64,000 nucleotides of DNA from NCBI GenBank assembly GCA_963922205.1, contig CAWUHX010000062.1:186001-250000 (forward strand), written 5' to 3'. Positions 22,901-33,300 of the stretch are shown one piece after another. Each line of letters starts with the position of its first letter. The stretch's first letter is position 1. The stretch is from Romanomermis culicivorax. Lineage: Eukaryota > Nematoda > Enoplea > Mermithida > Mermithidae. Below the pieces are notes generated by a model. That model worked only from the letters and a program-made list of their open reading frames with translations, was not told the DNA's origin and ran no database searches. The position numbers were made by a program, and so were the translations under genes.

Positions 22901-25537
22901 GAGAAATCGATCGAAAAACTAATTTTTTATGAGAAATCGATCAAAAAACGACTTATGGTGGCAAATCGATAAAAAAAGCATTTTTCCTAAAAAAGCAATC
23001 AAAAAAGCGATCATTCATTTGAAAAAAAGATCAAAAACTGATTTTTCGTGAAAAATCGTTCAAAAAAGTGATTATTCGTCAAAATATCGATCAAAAAATT
23101 GATCTTCCGAGAAAAATCGAGGAGATTTTTCGGAAGAATATAAATCAAAAAGGTGATTTTTCATTTGAATCAATCGCTCAAAAAAGTGATTTTCCGTGAA
23201 AAAGCATCAAAATACAGGATTTTTGTTAAAATCCATCAAAAAAATTTTTTTCATGAGAAATTGATCAGAAAATTGATTCATCCTCTGAAAAATCCATTAA
23301 AAAAGTGATATTTTTTCAAACAAATCGATTGAAATTTTATCTTTTGTAAAAAACCGATCGAAAAACCTAATTTTTTGTCCAAAATTAATCAAAAAAAGTA
23401 ATCTTTCGTCGAAAAATAGATCAACAAAAGTGATTTTTCGCCAAAAAACGATCAAAAAATTAATTTTCTGTAGAAAAAATCAAAAAAGTGTTTTTTAATT
23501 AAAAAATTATTAGATGGATTATTTTTCGTGCAGAGTCAATCGAAGAGTTTGGTTTTTCGTGAAAACCTCGATCAAAAGTGATTTTTCAGGCAAAATCGAT
23601 CAAAAAAGTGATTTCTCGTGAAAAATTCATTAAATGAGTTATTTTTCGTGCAGAATTAATCCAAAAATTAAGTTTTTTTCTCAAAAAAAATCAATGGAAA
23701 AAGTAATTTCTCCTAAAAAGATCGATTCAAAAAAAGTGATTTCGGGTTGAAAATCGATCAAAAAAGTTATTTTTCGCGAAAAAACGATCAAAAAAAGTTA
23801 TTTTTCGTGGAAAAATTCCATTAAATGAATGATTTTTCATGAAAACATAATCAAGAAATAACTTCTTTCTCGTAAGAAGATGTATCAAAAAATGATCTTT
23901 TGTTGAAAATCGATCAAAAAATTAATTTTCGTGGAAAATCGATCAAGAGAAGTGATTTTTCGTGAAAAATCGATGAAAACAATGATTTTAATACAAAATA
24001 AATGATTTTTCATGTAGAATCAATCATAAAAGTGATTTTTCCTCAAAAAATCAATCAAAAAAGTGATTTTCCATAGAAATAATCCATTAGATGAGCGATT
24101 TTTCGCGCAGAATTGATTTAAAAAATTATTTTTTATAGAAAAAAAATCCATTTAATGAGCGATTTTTCGCGCAAAATCGATCCAAAAATTTGATTTTCCG
24201 TGGAAAACTAATCACAAATTTATTTTCTCGTGAACAGATCGATCAAAAAAGAGATTTTCTCTTTTTAAAAATCGATCAAAAATTGATTTTTCGAGAAGAA
24301 TCAATCAGAAAATTGATGTTTCGTGAAAAATCGATTTAAAAACGTGATTTTTCGTAAAAAGATTGACCAAAAAAGTAATTTTTAATGGAAAATCCTTCAA
24401 AAATTGATTCTCCGTAAAAAAATTAATCAAAAAAGTTAATTCTTCCTGAAAAATCGGTAAAAAATCGTTTTCGGGAGAAAGGAATCAAAAAAGTGATTTT
24501 TCCTTTATCGATCAAGAAAAAGATTTTTCATAGAAAAAATCGGTCAACAAATCTTTTTGTCGTTCGGAATCAATTTCGAAAAATGATTTATCATGAAAAA
24601 TCGTTTTAAAAACGTAATTTTCCATGTAAAATGGATCAAAAAAGTGATTTTTTGTGAAAAGAATCGATTAAAAAATGCGAATTTTCGTGAAAAATCGATC
24701 AAAGAAGTTGATTTTTCGTGAAAAGATGCACCAAAAAACGTAATTAAAAATCCATCAAAAGAATTATTTTTCGTAGAAAATCGGTAAGAAATTTATTCCC
24801 GTGAAAAATCGATCAAAAAAGTGAACTGAGAAAAATCGATTCGATAATCAAATCGATCAAAAAAATTGTTTTTTTTTTACGGAGAATCGATCAAAAAAGT
24901 GATTTTTCTCTTTTGAAAAATCGATGGAAAGATTGATTTTTCGGAAGAAAAATCCATCTAAAAAATAGACTCTTCGTTATAAATCCATCAAATAATTTTT
25001 TTTCGGTGGAAAATCGGTCAAAAAAAGTTATTTCTCGTCAAAAGATCGATCAAAAAATTTATTTTCCGTTCGAAAAATCCATCAAAAGAGTGATTTTTCG
25101 TGGAAAATCGATAAAAAAAAGTTGTTTTTGGTGAAAAACCGTTCATAAAATCTGATTTTCCAAGGAAAATCAATAAAAAAAATTATATTTTTCCGGGAAA
25201 AATCCATCAAAAAATTCATTTTTCCTGATTAAATCGATTGAAAAACCAACTTCGAAATGTTCGGACGCTTCTTTAAAAGTCGGTTCTAAAAGTTGACTAA
25301 ATCGGCACCAATTGGCGTAAAAATTGACGACGGCGATTTGAGCGTTTTCTACGCAAATTTTAAAGATGATGTAAAATCATTTTTCTTGAATTTTTCGTTT
25401 TTTTAATTACCTATAGATTGATCGAAAGTCGAACTGTCTAATGGTATAACTTTCGTAAATGTTGGACTGGAGGCGATCAAGACTAGTAAAATTTGGCGTA
25501 TAATAGATGGTTGAAAAAATTTAAGTGAAACGGCCAT
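9023..25537 (-). CDS. ERp44: ERp44 (TXNDC4) ER resident thioredoxin-family chaperone, 11 exons, complete
   Basis: Spliced CDS, minus strand: 25537-25411, 25348-25251, 22727-22682, 21861-21671, 20626-20505, 20449-20392, 20069-19947, 19656-19545, 14401-14260, 10791-10698, 9142-9023; all introns GT..AG, phases closing exactly (1233 bases, 410 residues). ERp44 retains oxidoreductases and unassembled secretory proteins by mixed disulfides, cycling between Golgi and ER. Residues 1-30 look like a signal peptide (IIRQILLVLIA). The thioredoxin domain follows with VVNFYANWCRFS; the single-cysteine CRFS motif (Cys57) is the family signature. Further on come VDCDQ...NKYPTLKYF.FG...KREYRGSRSV, KCIPIVREL, EEGIPFLILF, HPLHHL, and SGKLHREFHHGPDAG with the histidines that gate the client site. 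The C-tail ends in the retrieval signal RDEL. Human ERp44 is 406 residues. Seven introns are swollen by tandem arrays; introns 1 and 5 are 62 and 55 bp. Confidence 0.95.
9143..10697. repeat. ERp44 intron 10: AATTCAAAAATT-type array
   Basis: From about 9180 to 10690 the intron is made of short irregular units built on AAATTCAAAAATTAAAATTC. Longer internal duplications also occur: the block ATTGCGGCTTCATGAATGAA recurs near 9418, 9924 and 10336 with changes. A tRNA gene lies in intron 9, not in this array. Confidence 0.85.
10792..14259. repeat. ERp44 intron 9: ~62 bp tandem array plus a tRNA
   Basis: The first 300 bases hold the tRNA-Asn gene. From about 11100 to 14230 units of ~60-65 bp follow, each with the core CATCAATTTTTGAGCAAAAA, then CCCAAAAAACACTTTTTTGG and a short AATCAAAAAATTAAA spacer. 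Cores at about 11684, 11745, 11808, 11870, 11931, 11996, 12055 and 12113 set the period. Copies are diverged. Confidence 0.88.
10867..10940 (-). tRNA. tRNA-Asn(GUU): tRNA-Asn (anticodon GUU)
   Basis: A 74-base minus-strand tRNA. Acceptor stem GCTCGTG pairs with CGTGAGC (two G-U pairs). The A box is TGGCGCAATCGG, the anticodon arm TTCGG-CTGTTAA-CCGAA gives anticodon GTT, and the B box is GGTTCGAGCCC. A T-run after the 3' end can serve as a Pol III terminator. No intron. It lies inside ERp44 intron 9, on the same strand as the host gene. Overlapping short frames are shadows of the tRNA. Confidence 0.95.
14402..19544. repeat. ERp44 intron 8: ~120 bp tandem array
   Basis: Over 5 kb of diverged units. 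Each unit holds ACATAAATTAGCGTCAAAAT, TGAGAATTTTCGGCCAAAAA, CGCGATTTTTGTGTGAAAAA and ATTTTTCCATAAAATGATGA in that order, with a period of about 115-125 bp (for example 16347, 16471, 16590). Between about 18050 and 18800 a sub-family uses ATTTATGAATATTTTAGAGC instead. The largest intron of the gene. Confidence 0.9.
19657..19946. repeat. ERp44 intron 7: ~20 bp AATTTAAATTT array
   Basis: Short units TTTAATTTAAATTTCAAAAA repeated about ten times between 19690 and 19935. Confidence 0.8.
20070..20391. repeat. ERp44 intron 6: GGATCCGGGTTCGGATCC-type repeat
   Basis: Units such as ATCGGATCCGGGTTCGGATC followed by AAAATTTCAAAAAC occur at about 20093-20370, with a period of ~35-60 bp. The family is shared with intron 3, 8645-8890 and the 58.8 kb region. 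The units are GC-rich and stand out from the surrounding AT-rich DNA. Confidence 0.85.
20627..21670. repeat. ERp44 intron 4: (AAAAG)n microsatellite and derived A-rich sequence
   Basis: About 20658-21045 is an almost perfect AAAAG pentanucleotide array with rare interruptions. From 21045 to 21655 follow A-rich repeats built on AAAAAACAAAAAGAC. On the transcribed (minus) strand this is a long CTTTT polypyrimidine tract. Confidence 0.95.
21862..22681. repeat. ERp44 intron 3: GGGTCCGGATCCGA-type repeat
   Basis: Units with CCGGTCCGGATCCGACAAAA, TAGTCGGATAATTTCGG and GATACATCTATAGTATCAGA recur at about 22060, 22240 and 22430. This gives a ~180 bp higher-order period. Same family as intron 6. Confidence 0.85.
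22728..25250. repeat. ERp44 intron 2: ~32 bp array with ATCGATC palindromes
   Basis: About 22790-25240 consists of units GAAAAATCGATCAAAAAAGT followed by GATTTTTCGT, with a period of about 30-35 bp. Each carries an ATCGAT palindrome. Many units diverged; no exon is hidden inside that I can see. Confidence 0.9.
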
Positions 25538-25681
25538 TTTTTATGGGTTTATTAAATGCTAAAAAATTAAATTTAAAAAAAATTGTAATTTCGAAAATCT
25601 AACTTAAAAATTAAAAGCTAAATTTTAAATTATGGAGCCGAGAGGTACCGAAATTTCTAAAATTTTCGGGTGTCCCCGAAA

Positions 25682-26719
25682 CACTGTTTTTTTTTTCCAC
25701 GAACTTTTTTCCACAAATGTGGAAAGGGGTCAAATTTTTTTTCCACATGTGGAAAAAATTTTTTTTCGTCTTAAAATCCGTTTTTTGACTTAAAAATGCT
25801 CACAGACGCTTTATCGCACTGTTTTTGAGCTTTTTCAAGCCTTCCGGTGTTTTTAGAGAAGTTAATTCATTAAAATTGGAGAAAAATTGAAATGTTCGAC
25901 TTAAAAGCCTAATCTACAAGCGTTGTTGAACAAGTTTTGTAGCAAACTATCCAAGAGCATAATTGACTTGAATTACACAAGAAATCAATGGTCAAGTCCT
26001 CTCTGATGACAAGTGAAAGCCCAAAAAAGATGGTACTTTCCGGCGCGTAGCGCCGGAAAATTTTTTGGGTATATTGACATTCTAGGATGCTGGAAAATCA
26101 TTTTTCCGAACATTTATTTCAAGAATTATAGATTCCAATTTAGTGTTCAAGAGTCGTAATTTCTAGAATTTTACTTGAAAAATTTTAAAATCTGTAATTT
26201 ATTTGTAAACTCTCATGAACTTGGTCGAAAATATATGAGTAAGAAGAATATAAATTTCCGAAAGATATTTCCAAGAAGCTTTTGAATTGATTTTACGTTA
26301 GCAAAGAAATAATCGCATCATAAATCATAGAGACTTGACGTGTATTCATCTTTCTCAAAAGGAAAAAATGTGAATCTTCATTAAATATTATGATAAAATG
26401 TTGAAGATAACCAATTAAAACATGAGATACTACGTTTAAGATGATGAAAACTATTATAGATTAAGTGATAAATGAAGGTAGACATGATAAAAGCCGCGCC
26501 TGAACTACTTAATGAATAATGATGATTATTAAAGTTATTACCGGCGCGAAGCGCCGGAAAATTTTGAGATTATGACCTTCTAAAATGCACCAAAATGCAT
26601 CTTTTCAATATGAAAACCCCAAATTTTTCTTCCACATTTGTGGAAAGACCTCAAAAATTTTTTCCACATTCCAGATTTTTTTTCCACATTATAGTGCAAA
26701 TGTGGAAAAAAAAACAGTG
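25682..26719. mobile_element. Non-autonomous hAT-like element with 8-bp target duplication
   Basis: A 1038 bp element that begins CACTGTTTTTTTTTTCCAC and ends with the inverse GTGGAAAAAAAAACAGTG. It is flanked by a perfect 8-bp direct repeat CCCCGAAA (25674-25681 and 26720-26727). CACTG/CAGTG ends with an 8-bp duplication point to the hAT superfamily. There is no transposase frame. Subterminal palindromes built on CCACA..TGTGG lie at 25710-25760 and 26632-26712. Two 17-bp hairpins CCGGCGC-NNN-GCGCCGG are at 26040-26056 and 26541-26557. It sits 137 bp upstream of the ERp44 start codon. Confidence 0.85.
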
Positions 26720-26727
26720 CCCCGAAA

Positions 26728-27385
26728 AAATATCAAAAAAAACCGAAAATTTTTCCGAAAAAGGCCCAAAGAAGCCACTTTTTCCAAATTTCTCCAAGTT
26801 TGGGGTCTCAAAATTTCTGTATACGGTTCGACAAAGATAGGGGTCCGCCGCCCCAATTACAGAATGAACTGGCGCCAAAAGCGCCGGGAAATTTTGAGAT
26901 TTCGAGTTTTGACCTTCTCTAAATTTCACCAAAGTCAAGTGCATCTCTTCGAGTTTGAATTCCCCGAAATTTTTTTCATAAGAAGCATTCCGAAAATTTT
27001 TTTCCTCGTTTCTGAATTTTTTCCTCGAATGACCTCATTTGAGGATGAAAACGCTAGTCAGTGAATGTTGTTTTGAAAATTCGGAACAATGATGACGACC
27101 GATTTTATACAGTAATTTTCAATCGAGTTGATAAAACTTGACGACAGTAATGGCTTGCTTTTCAGGCGTCAAAATCGACATAACTAATTTGAAGCTAGAA
27201 AAACACATTTTCGATTCAACTTTATGATTTTTCTCATTCATCAAATTGATAAGTAAAACTACGCAAATATTTACATTTATGTATATTTATATATAGCACA
27301 TGATTTTTCACATGAAATTTACTTACTGTAGCCACAACGACAACATGTCATACAAAAATTTCACATAATTAAAATAATATTTTGA
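26728..27385. other. Intergenic DNA with a partial copy of the hAT element interior
   Basis: About 26869-26990 (GGCGCCAAAAGCGCCGGGAA, then TTTGAGATTTCGAG...CACCAAAGTCAAGTGCATC) repeats, with changes, the element's interior at 26545-26640. The remainder probably holds the cal-1 3' UTR and polyadenylation region next to 27386. A long plus-strand frame here is not supported as a gene. Confidence 0.55.
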
Positions 27386-30300
27386 TCAACGAGCGGTCAT
27401 CATGTGGACGAATTCTTCGTAATTTATTTGCCCGTCGCCGTCGACGTCCACTTCTCTGATCATTTCGTCCACTTCTTCTTCGCTGAATTGCATGCCCATA
27501 TGCATCATGAAGTATCGGAATTCCTCAATGAAAAATTAATTCATTAATATATAATATAGTATTATTAGTTCATTAGTATGATAGTATTAGTATATTAGTT
27601 CATTGGTATGCTAGTATTTGTAATTCATTGGTATATATTGGTATAGTATTTGTATATTAGTTCATTACTGTGCTAGTATTAGTATATTAGTTCATTAGTG
27701 TGCTATTATTAGTAAACTAGTTCATTGGTATGCTATGATTTGTAATTCATTGGTATATATTGGTATAGTATTTGTATATTAGTTCATTAGTAAGCTAGAA
27801 TTTGTACTTTAGTTCATCAGTATGCTAGAATTTGTATATTAGTTCATTAGTATGCTAGCATTTGTATATTAATTCATTGGTGTATATTGGTATAGTATTT
27901 GCATATTGCATTGTATAGAATTAGTATATTAGTTCATTACTGTGCTAGTGTTAGTATATCAGTTCGTTGGTATATATTGGTATAGTATTTACGTATTCCA
28001 TTGAATACTATTGGCATATTAGTTCATTAGTATAATTGTATTAGTGTAAAAGTTTATTAGTATTGTATTGTATAGTATTTTCATATTAGTTGATTAGTAT
28101 AATATCGTACTAGTATATTATTCTATTACTATAGTATAACATTAGTATAGTAGTTTTGGCATAATATTGCATCAGCATATATATCATTAGTATAATATCG
28201 TACTAGTATATTAGTTTATTAGCACAGAGTACAGCATCAGAATAGTATTAGTATAGTATTGGTATAGTATTGGTATAATACTGCATTATTGAAATATTAG
28301 ATTAGTATAATATTGCATCAGTATAGTAATATTTCAATATTAGTATATTATAGGATTGCTGTAGCATAGCATTAGTACATTAGTTCACTAGTATAGTAAA
28401 ATATATTAGTTCAGTATAATATAGTATTTCCATATTAGTTCATTAGTGTAATATAGTATTATTTTATTAGTTTATTAGTATAATATCGCACTAGTATATT
28501 AGTTTATTACTGTAGTATAGCATTACTATAGTATTAGTGTAGTATAACATTGCTACTGTATAGCATAACTATAGTATTAGTATAATTTAGCAATAGAAAA
28601 GTACAGCATTAGTATATTAATTCATTAGTGGAGTATCATATATAAGTTGAGTATAGTATAGTATTTCTGTATGTGTTCATTAGTCTAACATAGTGCTAGT
28701 ATATTAGTTCATTAGCATAGTATAGCATTAGTATGGTATACGATTGCTAATATAGCATAGTATAATATATCATTAGAAAAGTGAAGCATTAGTATATTAG
28801 TTCATTAGTATAGCATAGCGTTGTTATAGTAGTGTAATTATATATTATAGTCTTAGTATAGTACAACTTTAGTACATTATAACATTAGTAAGTATAGCAT
28901 TAGTCCATGTATACCATTAGTAGAGTATTATTTTAGGAGCACTGCTATAGTATAATTAGTATAGCATAGCATTGCTATACTATATAACATTAGAAAAGTG
29001 TAGCATTTGTTTATTAGTTCATTAGTATAATATAGCATTAGTCCATTATATCATTATTCTACTATTAGTTTAGTATAACATTGGTACAATATAGCATAAG
29101 AAAAGTACAGCATTAATATATTAAGTCATTAGTATAGCATATAGTATTAGTATAGTGCAGTTTAGTATACGATAGTATTAGTATAGTATAACATTAGTGT
29201 AGTATAGCATTAGCTCAGTACATCATTAGTATAGTATCAGTTTAGTATAGTATTAGTTTAGTATAGCTTTGGTATATCAGTTCATTAGTATATAGAATAC
29301 CTTAGTATGACATTAGAGTATTACTTCAATAGTATAGTTTAATAGTAGTATATCAGTTCATTATTATAGTATAGGTTCCGTTTATCAGTTCATTAGTACA
29401 GTATAAAATTACTAAATTAGTATATTCGTTCATTAGTATAGCACAGTATCAGTATATTAGTTCATTAGTATAGTATAGAATTATTAATATAGTACAGCAT
29501 TATTGAGGACTAATTCAGTGTATCAGTATACTATAGTATTCGTATACCATAGAACTAGTGTATTAGTTCGTTAGTCTATTACAGCATTAGTATACTATGA
29601 CATTAATCCAGTATATTATTAGTATACAATACTATCACTATAGTATAGCATTAGTGTATTAGTTCATTAGTATAGTGAAGCATTAGTGCCTATATCATTA
29701 CTTCAGTATAGCATTAATCCAGGATATCATTAGTATATTGGTTGATTAGCACAGTATTATTAGTTCATTAGTTCATTAGTTGCTTCTATTACTTGCGCGG
29801 TAATGACGCCGTTGCCGTCTTTGTCGAAGACGCGGAATGCTTCTCGTATCATTTCCGAATCGGTTTCTTTCATCATACGTTTCATCATGACGCAAAATTC
29901 CGTAAATTCTATTTGACCATTACCGTCGATGTCCACTTCGTTGATCATGTCCACTAATTCCTAAAATGAGCTACAGTAACCCGGCAATAATGTATATTAC
30001 TAACCAATAAATGTATGAACTTGTGGGTGTTTAAAAAAAATTGACAGATTTAAAATTTGGGATTTATTTTAGAAACTTTGGAGATTATGTCCCAGGATGA
30101 CGTCAGCATATATTTTTGGGATATGAATCTTTATCTTGCAGACGTCAAAAAAGTTGAAATTTGAATTTTGGATATCAAAGTAAAGCAATATGCAAATTTG
30201 GACCTAAAAAATTCTTGAAAACCGGAATTGCCTGATCACTGCTTTTGAAGCTTTCGAATTGTTACAGTATGTCATATGAAAGAATGTTAATCTTGCAGAC

Positions 30301-33300
30301 GTCATAAATCGGGAAATTCGGCATTTTCCTGATTATTTTTCATTAACCTTTATTCCTCAATGTTGAAAATTTTAAATTTTTATCTTGCAGACGTCAGGAA
30401 CGTTATTTTTTCTATTTTCCCGAATTTTTTCCTAAATGAATTTTTAATTTTTCTATCTTATAATCAATATTTTTAAATATGCAAATTTGGACCTCAAAAT
30501 TCGTGAAAATCTGAATTTTGAAGCGTAAATTTTCTCCTTGCAGACGTCAAAACTTAAATTATATGAAAAGAATAAATTTTTTGAATTTTTAAAGTTTAAA
30601 TTTCGCTAATTGCGGAGGTCGAAATTTCGAATTTTTCGAAAAAAGCAACTTTTTGAAATTTCGAGTGTAAATCGGATTCTTGCAGACGTCAAAATTTTGA
30701 ATTTTTAGACAATGCATTTTTTCAAGTGTCATAATATTGAATTTTGGGAAAAAATGTAAATTTTCAAAAAAATTCTAACTGTAAATTTCCCTCTTGCAGA
30801 CGTCAAAATTTTTGAACTATGCGAAAATGCTATTTTTCAACTTTTGTACTGTAAAATTCGTTCTTGCTGACGTCAAAATGTTGAAATTTTGGAAAAGACG
30901 CAAATTTCCAACAAATTTAAGTAAAAAAAATTCGATTCTTTAGACGCCAAAATTTCCAATTCTATGAAAAATTCCTGCTTTCGAATATTTAAAGGGTAAA
31001 GTTTGCTCTTTTAAATGTCAAAATTTCAAATTATTCAAAAAATTCAATTTTTCGACATTTTTGAAGTGTAAATTTTTTCTTCTTGCAGACGTCAAATTTT
31101 CAAATTTTCCAAGAAATGTAATTTTTTTGTAGTGTAAACTGCGTTGACCTCGCTCTTGCAGATTTCAAAATACCCAAATATTGAAAAATTGAATTTTTTG
31201 AAATTTCTAAAGTGTAAATTTCGTTTTGTTGCAGACGTCAAAATTTTATACCTCGACAGAAAAATGCAATTTTTAGTGTAAATTTATCTCTTGCAGACGT
31301 CAAAATTTGGAATCTTTCGATAAATGCAAAATTGAGGTGCAAATTTTCCTTTTGCAAAAGTGAAATTATTGAATTTTTCTCAGAAAATTTTTATTTTTCA
31401 CAATTTTGAGATTGCATTTCTCTCTTGCAGACGTCAAAATTTTCAATTTTTTCAATTTTCAGTATTCTCTGACGTGTAAATTTCGTTCTTTCAGACGTCA
31501 ATTTGTTGAATTTTCAAGAAAAAATTCAAATTTGTAGCATTTTTGAGATTGAATTTCTCTCTTGCAGACGTCAAAATTTTGAATTTTTCGAGAAAAATTA
31601 AATTTTCTGAAATTTCTGACGTTTAAATTTCATACTCGCAGACGTCAAATTGTAACATTTTCGAAAAAATACAAATTTTCGCAATTCTAAGTGTAAATTT
31701 CCCTCTTGCAGACGTCAAACTTTGAATTTTTTGAAAATGCATTTTCTGAAACCTCTGACGTGTAAATTTGGTTCTTGCAGACGTCAAATTGCTAAATTTT
31801 TGAAAAAATGTAAAGTTTTCGGGATTTTAAGTGTAAATTTTCGTTTTTTAGAGGTCAAAATTTCGAGTCTTCCGATAAATTCAACCCTTGAAGTGAAAAT
31901 TTCGTTCTTGGAAACGTGAAATTGTTAAATTTTTCAAAAAACTCTTATTTTTTTACAATTTTGAGATTAAATGTCGCTCTTGCAGACGTCAAAATTTTGA
32001 ATTTTCACAAGAAAATTCAATTTTCTGAAATTTCTGACGTGTAAATTTTGTTCTTGCAGACGTCAAATTGTGGAATTTTCGAAAAAATGAAATTTTTTTA
32101 AATTTCAAGTGTAAATTTCTTGAATATTTAGATATACGCAAAATTGAAATGTAAATTTCGTTCTTGGAAACGTCAAATTGTTGAATTTTCCAGAAAAAAT
32201 TCAAATTTTTTACATTTTTGAGATTGAATTTCGCTCTTGCAGACGTCAAAATTTTGAATTTTTCGAAAAAAAATCAATTTTCTGTAACATCTGACGTGTA
32301 AATTTTGTTCTTTCAGGCGTCAAATTGTTGAATTTTCTGGAAAAAATTCAAATCTTTTACATTTTTGAGATTGAATTTAGCTCTTGCAGACGTCAAAATT
32401 TTGAATTTTTCGGAAAAAAATTCTTATTTTTTACAATTTTGGAATCAAATTTCACTCTTGCAGACGTCAAAATTTTGAATTTTCCAAAAAAATTCAATTT
32501 CCTCAAACCTCTAACGTGTAAATTTCCTTCTTGCAGACGTCAAGTTGTTGAATTGTCGATAAAATGCAATTTTTTTTGCAATTTTTAGTGTAAATTTCTT
32601 GAATCTTTCGAAATTTTCAAAATTGAAGTGCAAATTTCGTTCTTGGAAACGTGAAATTATTGAATTTTCAGAAAAAATTCTTATTTTCCAGAATTTTGAG
32701 TTTGAATTTCCATCCTGTAGATGTCAAAATTGTTGAATTTTAGAAAAAAATCAATTTTGTGAAACCTCTGATGTGTAAATTTCGCCCTTGCAGACGTTCA
32801 AAATTCGAATTTTTCGGAAAAAATTCAATTTTTTAAAAGTTCTGACGTGTAAATTTCCTTCTTGCAGACGTCAAATTGATGAATTTTGAGAAGAATGTAA
32901 ATTCTTTGCAATTTCAACTGTAAATTTTTATCTTGCAGACGTCAAAAATTTGAATTTTAGAAAAAATTTACTTTTGTGAATCCTCCGCTGTGTAAATTTC
33001 TTTCTTGCAGACGTCAAAATTTTGAATCTTTCGAAAAATGCAAAATTAAATTGTAAATTTCGTTCTTGGAAACGTGAAATTCTTATATTTTTTTGTAAAA
33101 ATTCTCATTTTTTATCATTTTGAGATTCTGAATTTATTTTTTTGGAGACGTCAAATTGTTAAATTTTTGAAAATAATGCAAATTTTCTGCAATTTTAAGT
33201 GTAAATTTTCTTCTCTTGCAGACGTCAAATTGATGAATTTTGAGAAGAATGTAAATTGTTTGCAATTTAAACTGTAAATTTCCATCTTGCAGACTTCAAA

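Noticed and set aside
26585..27064. 159-residue plus-strand frame
   Set aside because: Lies half in the hAT-like element and half in its partial copy; basic low-complexity, no recognised domain, opposite strand also open.
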